Source: JAFGLZ01 sp964390905 (lineage in GTDB: Bacteria; Planctomycetota; Phycisphaerae; UBA1845; JAFGLZ01). Taken from it: DNA of 64,000 bases. Positions 9,573-18,224 of the stretch are shown one piece after another (within the stretch, counting starts at the first letter, position 1; every line of letters starts with the position of its first letter). The DNA lies in the NCBI GenBank assembly GCA_964390905.1, contig CAYMLO010000035.1, positions 1-64,000 on the forward strand, given 5' to 3'. A model generated the notes under the pieces. It did no database searches and was not told where the DNA came from. It worked only from the letters and a program-made list of their open reading frames with translations. Made by a program: the position numbers and the translations under genes.

Positions 9573-10546
9573 TGCGACTTCGACCATGGCAGGTATTTGC
9601 GGCACACGGGGCGCTGGTCGCGCTGTCGATCGTGTTCGCCATGCCGTTCGTCTGGATGCTGTCGACGTCGATCAAGGTCGACGAGAAGATCCAGGCGGCG
9701 ACGACGGAGTTCATCCCCCGGGCGCCGTTCGTCGAGCACGACGGCCAGGCCGTCCGCGTCCGACCCCTGATGATCAAGGACGGCCAGCAGGAGGTCCAGA
9801 TCTACCGGGACAACCAACCCAGCGCAGAGACGCTCCTGGTCCCGCCCGACGCCGTGCACGATCGGGTCTACGTCGACGCCGCGAACTTCAGCGAGGCGTT
9901 CGACTGGTTCCCGTTCCACACCTACCTGTTCAACACGCTCACCATCTGCGTGATCGCCGTGACCGGGACGATCCTGAGCTGTTCGCTGGTGGCCTACGGG
10001 TTGGCGTGCGTGCCGTGGCGGGGCAGGGAGCTGCTGTTCTGGGTCATGCTGAGCACGATGATGCTGCCCGGGCAGGTCACGATGATCCCGCTGTTCCTGA
10101 CGTTCAAGTGGTTGGGCTGGATCAACACGATCCTGCCGCTGGTCGTGCCGACCTTCCTGGGCAACGCGTTCTTCGTGTTTCTGCTGCGGCAGTTCTACCG
10201 GTCGATCCCGGTCGATCTGATCGAGGCGGCTCGGCTGGACGGGTGCAGCGAGTTGGGCATCTGGTCGCGGATCATGATGCCGCTGAGCAAGCCCGCGCTG
10301 GCCGTCGTCGGGCTGTTCACGTTCATCGCATCGTGGAACGATTTTCTGGGCCCGCTGATCTACCTGATGGACGAGGAGAAGTACACGCTGAGCATCGGCT
10401 TGGCCATGTTCCAGGGACAATACGGCAGCGATTGGGGCCAGATGATGGCGATGGCGTCCCTGATGACGCTGCCCATCATCGTGTTGTTCTTCTTCACACA
10501 GAAGCAGTTCATCCAAGGCGTCAAGCTGTCGGGCATCAAGGGATAG
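9569..10546 (+). CDS. Sugar ABC transporter permease, MalG type, with a large periplasmic insertion
   Basis: A 325-residue permease. After the first membrane segment (SIVFAMPFVWMLSTSIK) there are about 80 mostly polar residues before the next one (TYLFNTLTICVIAVTGTIL), longer than the usual MalG loop. The EAA motif is IPVDLIEAARLDGCSELGIW followed by MPLSKPAL. The protein ends in KQFIQGVKLSGIKG, the classic MalG C-terminus (QGLTAGAVKG). GGGGAGG lies 12 bases before ATG 9569, and the start overlaps the lipoprotein stop. Partner of the permease at 6403. Confidence 0.92.
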   Translation: MMRLRPWQVFAAHGALVALSIVFAMPFVWMLSTSIKVDEKIQAATTEFIPRAPFVEHDGQAVRVRPLMIKDGQQEVQIYRDNQPSAETLLVPPDAVHDRVYVDAANFSEAFDWFPFHTYLFNTLTICVIAVTGTILSCSLVAYGLACVPWRGRELLFWVMLSTMMLPGQVTMIPLFLTFKWLGWINTILPLVVPTFLGNAFFVFLLRQFYRSIPVDLIEAARLDGCSELGIWSRIMMPLSKPALAVVGLFTFIASWNDFLGPLIYLMDEEKYTLSIGLAMFQGQYGSDWGQMMAMASLMTLPIIVLFFFTQKQFIQGVKLSGIKG

Positions 10547-10601
10547 CCTCGACCGCTCTGCGCAATTGCCAACCCGAGCGAGCTCATGGTATCGTCCCCG
10601 C

Positions 10602-11051
10602 ATGCCGAGGCTGCACACCGAAATGGTCGTCCCCGCTCCCATCGAGAAAGTCTGGGCGTTCCATGCGGAGGTGGCCAACCTGCTGTGCGTGATCCCCTTG
10701 AACATGAAGCCGCACCTGGTGAAGGTGCATAGCGACTTCGGGCCCGGGACGGAGTTCGTGTTGCGAATGGGCTTCGGCTACTGGTGGGTCCACTGGCACG
10801 CGCGGATCGTCGAGGCAGACCCCCCTCGGCGATTCGTCGACGAGCAGATCGCCGGCCCGTTCGAGTCCTTCAGACACGAGCACCGGTTCGAGACCCTGTC
10901 CGATGGCCGGACGCGATTGGTGGAGACAATCGACTACCGCGTGCGGCGGGGCGTGCTCGGAGCGCTAGCGGATCTGCTGTTCGTCCGCTGGCAACTCCGG
11001 GGTCTGTTCAGTTTTCGTCGCCGGGCGCTGCGACGACTCCTGGGGTCCTGA
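10602..11051 (+). CDS. SRPBCC (START-like) superfamily protein
   Basis: A 149-residue protein with the helix-grip start MVVPAPIEKVWAFHAEVANL and a core of WHARIVEADPPRRFVDEQ and HRFETLSDGRTRLVETIDYR. These are standard for ligand-binding SRPBCC proteins of the CoxG/cyclase-like group that bind small hydrophobic molecules in the cytoplasm. The C-terminus is very basic (SFRRRALRRLL). It follows the permease gene by 55 bases and may share its transcript, but nothing ties it to sugar uptake. Confidence 0.8.
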   Translation: MPRLHTEMVVPAPIEKVWAFHAEVANLLCVIPLNMKPHLVKVHSDFGPGTEFVLRMGFGYWWVHWHARIVEADPPRRFVDEQIAGPFESFRHEHRFETLSDGRTRLVETIDYRVRRGVLGALADLLFVRWQLRGLFSFRRRALRRLLGS

Positions 11052-11084
11052 GCGATCTCGGGCCGAACCCGACGTGCGCGGTCG

Positions 11085-12113
11085 CTACGGTCTTCGCCGG
11101 GTCACAGACGCGACGATCATCCCACCCAGGGCAAGCACGCCGAGCGTGCCCGGCTCGGGAACCTGTACCGCATAGGGGCGGAACTCCACGCCCGTTTCCT
11201 TGCCCAACCAAGCGCTCTCGCTGGCCAGGAACGTACCGCCAAGCGAGCCGTAGGCCAGAGCGCCGAACGACCCGCCGTAGACGGTCACGTGGGCGTCGAG
11301 CTGGTTGTACGTCCCCAGGATCATGTCGTGGTCGATCACGTTGATGAGAACGTCGTGGTCCTCGTCCAACCAGTTGAAGGCCACCTTCGTGCCGGTGCTG
11401 AACTTCCCGAAGACGTTGAGCACGATGTCGCCGTCCGTGGTGTCCAGGTTGATCTTGCTCTCTTTGGCGATCCACACGTCTTCGATGTCATACACACCGG
11501 CCGTCAGGGTCACGGCGCTGCCGGCGCTGATACTCCAACCGCCGTAACGTCCCGGTTCGATGCCCTTCTCGCTGTTCTTGGGCAGCCAGAGCGTGTCGCC
11601 ACCAGGATTGCCATCGGGCGCCTCAGGGAACGCCAGGCCCTCCCAGAGATCCACGTCGAGGGACTTGGACGTCGTGTTGCCGGCCACACTCGATTCCTTG
11701 CCGAACCAGATGTCGCCCTTGGCGGTCACGTCCCCGAGGATGTTGGCGCCGGAGTCGATGATCACAGCCTTGCCGCTGTTGAAGTCGCCGGTGAGGCTGA
11801 AGTTCTTGCCGGCCCCGCCGCCGCCGTTGGCATAGACGTTCCCGTCGACGGTGGTGTCTTTCCCGAACAAGACAGCGCCAGCCGAATAGACGTCCTGCAG
11901 CGACGCATCTCTACCGGCATAGAAACCCTTCTCGCCCGCCGCGATCGGTCCGGTCACCTTGATGTTCTTGTCAAGGATGACCGCCGTGCCGCCGTACAAC
12001 GCCAGCTCGTCGAGACCGATAACGGACGCGTCGACGGCGCCCGTCCAGCTTACCAGGACTGCCATCCCCAGCAATGCGATGGCCCCGCGACTGTGTCGTC
12101 CTTTCTGTGACAT
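11085..12113 (-). CDS. Exported PEP-CTERM protein of unknown function
   Basis: A 342-residue exported protein with a signal peptide (GAIALLGMAVLVSWTGAVDA) and a C-terminal PEP-CTERM tail: VPEPGTLGVLALGG, a hydrophobic stretch, then RRRP. That tail is recognised by exosortase and places the protein at the envelope or outside. The body is Gly/Asp/Lys rich with repeating short units such as LFGKDTTVDGNV, IWFGKESSVAGN and VWIAKESKINLD, suggesting a beta-solenoid or choice-of-anchor-type fold. ATG 12113 is chosen; an upstream GTG at 12125 is possible. No enzyme motif is seen. Confidence 0.85.
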   Translation of the reverse strand: MSQKGRHSRGAIALLGMAVLVSWTGAVDASVIGLDELALYGGTAVILDKNIKVTGPIAAGEKGFYAGRDASLQDVYSAGAVLFGKDTTVDGNVYANGGGGAGKNFSLTGDFNSGKAVIIDSGANILGDVTAKGDIWFGKESSVAGNTTSKSLDVDLWEGLAFPEAPDGNPGGDTLWLPKNSEKGIEPGRYGGWSISAGSAVTLTAGVYDIEDVWIAKESKINLDTTDGDIVLNVFGKFSTGTKVAFNWLDEDHDVLINVIDHDMILGTYNQLDAHVTVYGGSFGALAYGSLGGTFLASESAWLGKETGVEFRPYAVQVPEPGTLGVLALGGMIVASVTRRRP

Positions 12114-12347
12114 CGCTTCTCTCACTTCTGTATGTGTCTGATTGTGAGTCGTCTAGCCGCCATCAGGCGGGTGATCTGCCCCCCGGCAGAACCATGGGCT
12201 CACTCCTAACGTCGAATACAAAACGCAAGAAAGCAAATCGGGCGCCTGAGATTTGTGCGCTGACCGCACTGCCCATCTCATCAGGTGATGGACTATGATG
12301 CTCTAGGCCGCTCGGCGAGCGGCGCGCATGAGGGAGGAGCTATCGGC

Positions 12348-13595
12348 ATGGTGAAAGGAATATCGGTCGTTCTGGTGAGTCTGGCATGGGTGTCGGTTGT
12401 CGCGGCTGCGAGCGCAGAGGCGGGAGGGCAATCAAACGCGACGGCGGCGACGGATGCGGCGGGCCGCAGGGAGGCCATCCTGCAGCGAAGCCTGGTCAGC
12501 CGCGGCGACGCTGCTCGACTCCAGCGGGTCTTGGACAGGGCGCGGCGCGGCGAGAAGATCGTCGTGGGGGTCATCGGCGGGTCGATCACGGCCGGTGCCT
12601 GTGCCAGCCGCGTGGACCGGCGCTGGGGCAACCTGGTGGCGGCGTGGTGGCGACGGACGTTTCCCAAAACGCCGGTCACCTTCATCAACGCCGGCATCGG
12701 CGCGACGGGGTCGGACATCGGCGCCCACCGCGTGCAGGCGCACCTCCTGCGGCATCGACCCGACTTCGTCGCCATCGAGTACGCCGTGAACGATGGCGGG
12801 TCCCCCATCGCGTCCGAGACGCTCGAGGGCGTGGTCCGGCAGATCCTCAAGCAGCCGAATCACCCGGCCGCCATGCTGCTGTTCATGATGAACAAGACAG
12901 GCAAGAACGTGCAGGATGCCCACATCAAGATCGGCCGGCACTATGGGCTGCCCATGGTGAGCTTCCGGGACGCGCTCTGGCCCGAGATCGCCGCCGGACG
13001 CATGGCGTGGGAGGACATCGAGGCCGATGTGGTTCACCCGAACGATCGCGGGCACCAGTACGCCGCCGACTTCGTGACCGCCGTGCTCGATCGCGTGATG
13101 GCCGCGCGCGATCCCGCTGCCCAGGCGCGCCTGCCCAAGATTGCTCCCCTGCCCGCGCCGAAGGTCAGCAACCTGTTCGAGCATGCGACCTTCTTGAACG
13201 CCGACATGATCACGCCCAAGCGCAACCAGGGCTGGCGGCCGCTCCGCAAACACACCTACGCCGGGCTCTTCGGCCCGGGATGGCGGACGGATGCGGTGAG
13301 AAGCGTCTTGACCTTCGAGGTCGAGGCATCGGCCGTCAGCATCATGTTCTGGCGGATCAAGGGCAACATGGGAATGGCCGAGGCGCGGGTCGACGACGGG
13401 CCGCCCGTGAAGGTGGACGCGTGGTTCGGCGCCGATTGGGGCGGCTACATGCCGTTCCAGCTCGTCGCTCGCGACCTGAAACCCGGACGGCATATCCTGC
13501 AGATCAGGCTGCTCGACGAGAAGAACCCGGCCAGCAAGGGCCACGAGTTCCGCCTGCACGCCGTCATGTTGGCGGGCCGACCTTCAGAACGATAG
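12348..13595 (+). CDS. Exported SGNH/GDSL hydrolase with C-terminal accessory domain
   Basis: A 415-residue secreted esterase-like protein. After a signal peptide come the four SGNH blocks: VIGGSITAG (Ser), NAGIGATGSD (Gly), IEYAVND (Asn) and DVVHPNDRGH (Asp and His). The C-terminal 130 residues (GWRTDAVRSVLTFEVEASA onward) form a beta-rich domain like those fused to GDSL carbohydrate esterases. Acetyl removal from polysaccharides is the likely role, which fits a glycan-degrading lifestyle. AGGGAGGAGC sits before ATG 12348. The 3' end overlaps the convergent URO-D gene by 12 bases. Confidence 0.85.
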   Translation: MVKGISVVLVSLAWVSVVAAASAEAGGQSNATAATDAAGRREAILQRSLVSRGDAARLQRVLDRARRGEKIVVGVIGGSITAGACASRVDRRWGNLVAAWWRRTFPKTPVTFINAGIGATGSDIGAHRVQAHLLRHRPDFVAIEYAVNDGGSPIASETLEGVVRQILKQPNHPAAMLLFMMNKTGKNVQDAHIKIGRHYGLPMVSFRDALWPEIAAGRMAWEDIEADVVHPNDRGHQYAADFVTAVLDRVMAARDPAAQARLPKIAPLPAPKVSNLFEHATFLNADMITPKRNQGWRPLRKHTYAGLFGPGWRTDAVRSVLTFEVEASAVSIMFWRIKGNMGMAEARVDDGPPVKVDAWFGADWGGYMPFQLVARDLKPGRHILQIRLLDEKNPASKGHEFRLHAVMLAGRPSER

Positions 13596-15023
13596 CAGAC
13601 ACTGCCAGATGTACGTGTAGGCCAGTGCGTCGTTGGCCTCCCAGATGTTCCGCGCCAGGTCCGCGTCTCCAGTAATCTCGGGAAGCTCCTTGACCTTGTC
13701 CTCCCACGGGAGGCAAACGCCCGGCTTGATCCGCGGCGCGGCCCGGCCGGCCATGCCGTAGTGCTCCCCCCCGGCCTCACGCCGATCCGAAGCCTGCTGT
13801 GGCTTGGTGTCGGCGCCGCCCGACGACCCCGATGAGTACACGCCGTACTCACGCGTGAAGTCTGTCATCGCCCGGACGTTCTCGACCTGGGTATCGTTTT
13901 GCATGATGGCGCTGGCGTCCATGACGTAGCCGCCGTCCCGGCCCACGCCGTCGATGACCTTCTTGCAGTAGTCGCGGACGTCGTCGGGCGTGCGATAGCC
14001 CAGCACGAAGTTCGGGATGCCGCCACTGAGGCAGAACTTGTGGCCGATCTCCTCGTGGACCTTGAAGATGTCCCCCTGATCGACGTGGTAGACGATGCTG
14101 CGGTCCGGCAGCTCGGCGAAGCGGTCCAGGTGATGGTCCCAGTTGCCCTCGGCGTAGAAGAGCGTCTGGTGGCCGTTCGCCCAGATCTCCTCGATGATGG
14201 GCTTGAGCGTCGGCCAGTAGTGCGAATCGAACTGCTCGGCGGTGATGAACGGTACGCAGCCGCGGTGCATCCAGAACCCGATGGGGACGTTCTTGTCGGG
14301 GTCGGCCGTGGTCAGCGCCACGTGGAGCAGGTGCGGCATAAGGGCTTCGCAGGCGGCGAGTACCTTGTCGGGTTGGTCGAACATGTCCATCGTCAGCCCG
14401 AGGTATCCGCGGAGCTTGTCGGCGATGATGTCGAACGGCGCCTTGAAGATCCCCGCGATGGCCGAGACCGTGCCGGATTCGGACCGAAGCAGCGCGTTCT
14501 GCGCGCCGAAGGCGCCGAAGTAGCTCAACATGGCCATCCCGCCCTTCACGAAGGACAGGTTGTTGCGGTAGGAGGGCCGGCCGTCCATCGGGCTGACGTC
14601 GTTGGCGACGCGCGGCAGCCAGACGTTGTAGAGGAACCCGGTCGGGTCCTCGATGAGGGCGTCGTATTCGTCCGCGCGCATGTTCGCCTGGTCCTCGGGC
14701 GGCTCGAGGTACTGAAAGCCCGTATCGGCCGGCACGTCGATGCCGGGGATCGCGTAGTACTTCAGCCCGATCGCCTGGGTCAGGCCGGTCCAGACGTAGA
14801 CCATGTTGCCCACGGTGGCGTCCCAGTCGAAATCGGCCGCGCACTCGCGGACCGCGGCGAACGCCTTCTCGTAGTCGTGGGTCACTTCCTGGCAGGTGTA
14901 TCCGGCGTACTTGGCGGCGAACTCGGCCGCGAACGGCCGGATCGGAATCCGGTCCGGCGTCTCGTTCCGCATGGCGGTGACGTAGCGACTGAGGCGTTCT
15001 GTGTAGAGCTGTTCGGTGGACAA
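13584..15023 (-). CDS. URO-D/MtaA-like methyltransferase family protein
   Basis: A 479-residue member of the uroporphyrinogen decarboxylase superfamily in its corrinoid methyltransferase branch. Landmarks are TPDRIPIRPFAAEFAAKYAG near the start, a central block ending in PDKVLAACEALMPHL, and SLSGGIPNFVLGYRTPDDVR with DYCKKVIDGVGRDGGYVMDA, the usual URO-D C-terminal motif. It is not a haem-pathway HemE by these motifs. Planctomycetes carry many such paralogues of unknown substrate. A TTG start at 15023 is favoured because AGGAG lies 8 bases upstream; an in-frame GTG or ATG further up lacks a ribosome site. The extra C-terminal 70 residues (PQQASDRREAGGEHYGMAGR region) are unusual. Confidence 0.82.
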   Translation of the reverse strand: MSTEQLYTERLSRYVTAMRNETPDRIPIRPFAAEFAAKYAGYTCQEVTHDYEKAFAAVRECAADFDWDATVGNMVYVWTGLTQAIGLKYYAIPGIDVPADTGFQYLEPPEDQANMRADEYDALIEDPTGFLYNVWLPRVANDVSPMDGRPSYRNNLSFVKGGMAMLSYFGAFGAQNALLRSESGTVSAIAGIFKAPFDIIADKLRGYLGLTMDMFDQPDKVLAACEALMPHLLHVALTTADPDKNVPIGFWMHRGCVPFITAEQFDSHYWPTLKPIIEEIWANGHQTLFYAEGNWDHHLDRFAELPDRSIVYHVDQGDIFKVHEEIGHKFCLSGGIPNFVLGYRTPDDVRDYCKKVIDGVGRDGGYVMDASAIMQNDTQVENVRAMTDFTREYGVYSSGSSGGADTKPQQASDRREAGGEHYGMAGRAAPRIKPGVCLPWEDKVKELPEITGDADLARNIWEANDALAYTYIWQCLLSF

Positions 15024-15252
15024 GGGCGTTCTCCTGTTCTTGCCGGCCTGGCCGATGCATTGTGCGCGGTCGACCATTCTACCGCGGCATGCCGCGCGGG
15101 CCCACTCCCATCAGAACCGCGACCGTCAGGGAGCGGTCCCAGGATCGATCGAAGATCGATCCTTGAGCCCTCCCTCACGGTCGGGCCTCTGATAGGATCG
15201 GGCCGCTGATTCCCAATCGCTCCCGAACGAAAGCGTCTGACCGAGAACGAGA

Positions 15253-16290
15253 CTAGTTGGTATCCGTATCGCGAGGGGCAGACGTGGATCGGCTGCTACG
15301 CTGGGGGGCGCGCCGGGGGATGCTGGGGGCGCGGAACTCCGAGCAGTTGCGGCAGAGCGGCGGCGGGTTGCCGTCCACGGCGTCACGAAGGAGCTGACGA
15401 TATCGCTTGCCTTCGGCAATGGCCGTCAACGTCTCCTCGTTGACGTTCCCGATGACCAGGTCGCTCGGATCGCCGCCGAAGATGCTGACGCAACAGGGCA
15501 TGACGCTTCCGTCCGTCAGAACGTTGAAGTTGCCTCGCCACAGCTCCATGCAGACCCGCGTGTTGTCCTTTCCGTTGAACTCGAAGACGGGGCTGACCTT
15601 GACGTGGTCGATCAGGTCGGACCAGTCCTCGCGGACCTGGGCGATCTTCTCCGAGTTGCCCGGGTGCGCGACCAGCGCCAGCTTGACCTCCAACGAAGGC
15701 CGCTTGAGGTCCACGAGCTGCCGGATGTTCTCGCGGATCTCGCCCAGGTCGATTCCCCGGATTTCGCGAGCGGTCTCGGCGTCGGTCTCAACGGACACGT
15801 TGACGACGGCCAGCGGCGAGTGGGCGATGGTCTCCAGACCCTCGCCCTTCAGCAGCGTACCGTTCGTGGCCAGGATCACACGAACGCCTGCCTGGTGGGC
15901 GTACGCGATCATCTTGCCGAGGTCATCGTGGAGCATGGGTTCGCCCGCCAGGCTGAACGTGAGCGTCTCAACGGAGCTTGGCATGTGATCCACGGTCCGC
16001 GCAAACGTGTCCCACGCCATCCGCGGCGGGCGGATCCTCCGGTAGGGCATGCGGCCCCAGCAGGTCTTGCACCGGAGGTTGCATCCATAGACCGGCTCGA
16101 CCACGACGCTCGTCAGCCCGGCGATCCGCGGCGTGCCCGACCAGTAGTGCACCAGGTTCATCGCGGTGAGCCAGATGCTCCGCGGGCGCTGCATCTTCTC
16201 GAACATCCAGTCGGCGTGATCTCCATGACCGAAGAGGACGCGAGACGCCAAACGGTAGGTGGTTCGTAGCATATGCGCCGCCAACGGCAT
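15253..16290 (-). CDS. Radical SAM/SPASM protein
   Basis: About 345 residues. The radical SAM cluster motif is EPVYGCNLRCKTCWG (CxxxCxxC), followed by FSLAGEPMLH and ILATNGTLL, the usual SAM-binding landmarks. A C-terminal SPASM region provides more cysteines: VLTDGSVMPCCVSIFGGD and PPPLCRNCSEF, for an auxiliary Fe-S cluster. Such enzymes modify peptides or small molecules, but the substrate is unknown because no precursor peptide is evident nearby. The start at ATG 16290 is preferred because promoter-like sequence covers the region further upstream. The C-terminus is Arg/Ser rich. It is divergent from the rhomboid gene. Confidence 0.85.
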   Translation of the reverse strand: MPLAAHMLRTTYRLASRVLFGHGDHADWMFEKMQRPRSIWLTAMNLVHYWSGTPRIAGLTSVVVEPVYGCNLRCKTCWGRMPYRRIRPPRMAWDTFARTVDHMPSSVETLTFSLAGEPMLHDDLGKMIAYAHQAGVRVILATNGTLLKGEGLETIAHSPLAVVNVSVETDAETAREIRGIDLGEIRENIRQLVDLKRPSLEVKLALVAHPGNSEKIAQVREDWSDLIDHVKVSPVFEFNGKDNTRVCMELWRGNFNVLTDGSVMPCCVSIFGGDPSDLVIGNVNEETLTAIAEGKRYRQLLRDAVDGNPPPLCRNCSEFRAPSIPRRAPQRSSRSTSAPRDTDTN

Positions 16291-16322
16291 AGAGACGTTC
16301 CCGGACAGGCCCGCGTGAGGGG

Positions 16323-16351
16323 TGAACACCAGCACCTGATCGTAGTATAAT
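16323..16351 (+). promoter_or_regulatory. Candidate sigma70-type promoter for the rhomboid gene
   Basis: TGAACA (16323-16328), a 17-base spacer and a perfect TATAAT (16346-16351), 48 bases before the rhomboid ATG. The minus strand reads TATACT across 16349-16344, so the site could also serve the divergent radical SAM gene. Confidence 0.5.
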
Positions 16352-16398
16352 TCTTCAGCTGAACACGGGCAACTCGACCCACGACGCAAGGGCCTCTA

Positions 16399-17313
16399 AT
16401 GAGTTGGCGCGACAGACCTTATGCAGGCGACCGGGGTGGCGGCTGGCACCAGGGCCAGGGCATGGGGTTTTCCCTGCCCAAACCCACCCGCGTCGTGACC
16501 TACCTGCTTATCATCAATATCGGCATCTTCGTCCTGGTTGCCCTGTCTGAGGGACTCCGCGGCGTCGTTTACTACTACGGCATGATGGCCAACCGGGAAA
16601 CGGTGATGCCCAGCGGACGCGTCCTGACGGGCGGGGGCGTCCTGACGGGCCAGGTCTGGCGACTCGTCACGTACCAATACCTGCATGACACGCGCAGCGC
16701 GCTGCACCTGTTATTCAACATGCTGGGCTTGTACTTCCTGGGGCCGCCACTCGAGAGGCGGTGGGGCGCCCGGACGTTCTTCGGCTTCTACACGCTTTGC
16801 GGAATCACCGGCGCGGTCTTCTACACGGTGCTGACGCTGATCGGGTTTCTGGACGAGGGCGTCATGGTCGGCGCGTCGGGCAGCGTGTTGGGTCTGCTGG
16901 CCGGCTGCGCCGTGCTCATGCCGGAAATGATGATCATCCTGATCTTCTTCCCGGTGCCCATCCGGTTCGCAGCCGTCCTGTTCGTGGCCCTGTACGTGCT
17001 GAATCTGCTGACGGCCTTTGCCAACCAGGACCCCTCTGCCGGCGGTGACGCCGCGCATTTGGGCGGCATGGCGTTTGGGGCGGCCTGGTGTCTGTGGGGT
17101 TGGCAGTGGCTCCAGCACCGCCGCGAGCGCCTCAAGGAAGGGGCGTGGGAGCGGAAGCTCAAACGCAAGCAGGACCTCGAAAACGAAGTGGACCGCATCC
17201 TCGCCAAGGTCCACGACCAAGGCATCCAGTCTCTCACACGTCGAGAGAAGCAAACCCTCGCCCAGGCCACCGAGACCCAGCGCGACGACGAGAACAGATC
17301 CCGGCATCTGTGA
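16399..17313 (+). CDS. Rhomboid family intramembrane serine protease
   Basis: A 304-residue multi-pass membrane protein. The catalytic Ser160 is in VGASGSVLGLLAG and His220 in GGDAAHLGGMAFG, forming the rhomboid dyad. HLLFNMLGLYFLGPPLERRW is the conserved HxxxNxxxLxxxG region. A cytoplasmic C-terminal tail of about 75 residues is charged (RRERLKEGAWERKLKRKQ) and contains DRILAKVHDQGIQSLTRREK, common in planctomycete rhomboids. The enzyme would cleave single-pass substrates in the inner membrane. The 3' neighbour, a TIM-barrel isomerase 49 bases downstream, may be cotranscribed. Confidence 0.93.
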   Translation: MSWRDRPYAGDRGGGWHQGQGMGFSLPKPTRVVTYLLIINIGIFVLVALSEGLRGVVYYYGMMANRETVMPSGRVLTGGGVLTGQVWRLVTYQYLHDTRSALHLLFNMLGLYFLGPPLERRWGARTFFGFYTLCGITGAVFYTVLTLIGFLDEGVMVGASGSVLGLLAGCAVLMPEMMIILIFFPVPIRFAAVLFVALYVLNLLTAFANQDPSAGGDAAHLGGMAFGAAWCLWGWQWLQHRRERLKEGAWERKLKRKQDLENEVDRILAKVHDQGIQSLTRREKQTLAQATETQRDDENRSRHL

Positions 17314-17362
17314 ACGCAGGCGGCGCAGGCTCGCCAATACCTGGCGGATGGGAGGTACGCTG

Positions 17363-18187
17363 ATGAAGATTGGGTTCTCCACGCTCGGCTGTCCATCATG
17401 GGATCTGGACACGATCTGCGCGAAGGGACGGTCGTTCGGGTTCGACGGCGTGGATTTCAGGGGGATGCAGGACGAGATCGACGTCACGGTTCTGCCTGAA
17501 TTCAACGAGGGGCTGGCCGACACGAAGCGCAAGCTCACCGAAGCCGGTCTTGTCGTGAGCGGAATCGCATCGAGCATCCGCATCTGCGACGAGGCCAACT
17601 TCGATAAGAACATCGAGGAGGCGCGGCGAACGATTCCCATCGCCCGCGAACTGAACGCGGCCATCATTCGTGTCTTCGGCGCCGGGGACGTCGACGCGTT
17701 CTCCAGGGAGAAGCTGGCGACAGTCGGGCAGCGGACCATGTCGGCCTTGCTGGCGCTGGACGGCGCCCGGGCTTTGAGGTGGGCCCTGGAGACGCACGAC
17801 CACTGGATCTCTTCGACGGACTGCAAGTTGTTGCTGGACCACATCCCCGACGGGGCTTTCGGCATTCTGTGGGACATGGGACACACGACCCGAGTCACCG
17901 AGGAGCCCCCTGCCCAGACGTTGGACGCGTTCGGCGAGCGGGTCTACTGCTTGCACGTCAAGGACGCCGTGCGTGACGCCGCACACCCCCAGGCGATGGG
18001 CGACGGATGGCGGTACGTGGCGCCGGGCGCGGGACAGCTTCCCCTCGCCGAGGCGATCGGGCTGCTTCGCGATCACGGCTACGACGGATGGATGCTCTTC
18101 GAGCACGAAAAACGCTGGCATCCAGAGCTGCCCGAGCCGGAAGAGGCGTTCCCCAAGTTCGCGAACTGGGCCCGCTCGCTGCTGTAG
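17363..18187 (+). CDS. Sugar phosphate isomerase/epimerase (xylose isomerase-like TIM barrel)
   Basis: A 274-residue AP-endonuclease-2/xylose-isomerase-like TIM barrel. It starts MKIGFSTLGCPSWDLD with FGFDGVDFRGM. Metal-ligand positions are suggested by ALRWALETHDHW (Glu), GILWDMGHT (Asp/His), YCLHVKDAV (His) and GWMLFEHEKRWHPEL (Glu). Members isomerise or epimerise ketoses, inosose or hydroxypyruvate. GGGAGG precedes ATG 17363. The exact substrate is not readable; with the nearby pentose genes a sugar role is plausible. Confidence 0.85.
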   Translation: MKIGFSTLGCPSWDLDTICAKGRSFGFDGVDFRGMQDEIDVTVLPEFNEGLADTKRKLTEAGLVVSGIASSIRICDEANFDKNIEEARRTIPIARELNAAIIRVFGAGDVDAFSREKLATVGQRTMSALLALDGARALRWALETHDHWISSTDCKLLLDHIPDGAFGILWDMGHTTRVTEEPPAQTLDAFGERVYCLHVKDAVRDAAHPQAMGDGWRYVAPGAGQLPLAEAIGLLRDHGYDGWMLFEHEKRWHPELPEPEEAFPKFANWARSLL

Positions 18188-18224
18188 AGGCAACGCAGAA
18201 GACGTCGCGTGTTGGGATGTCGAT

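Noticed and set aside
13584..15023. HemE of haem synthesis
   Set aside because: The sequence follows the corrinoid methyltransferase branch and sits away from any haem gene.
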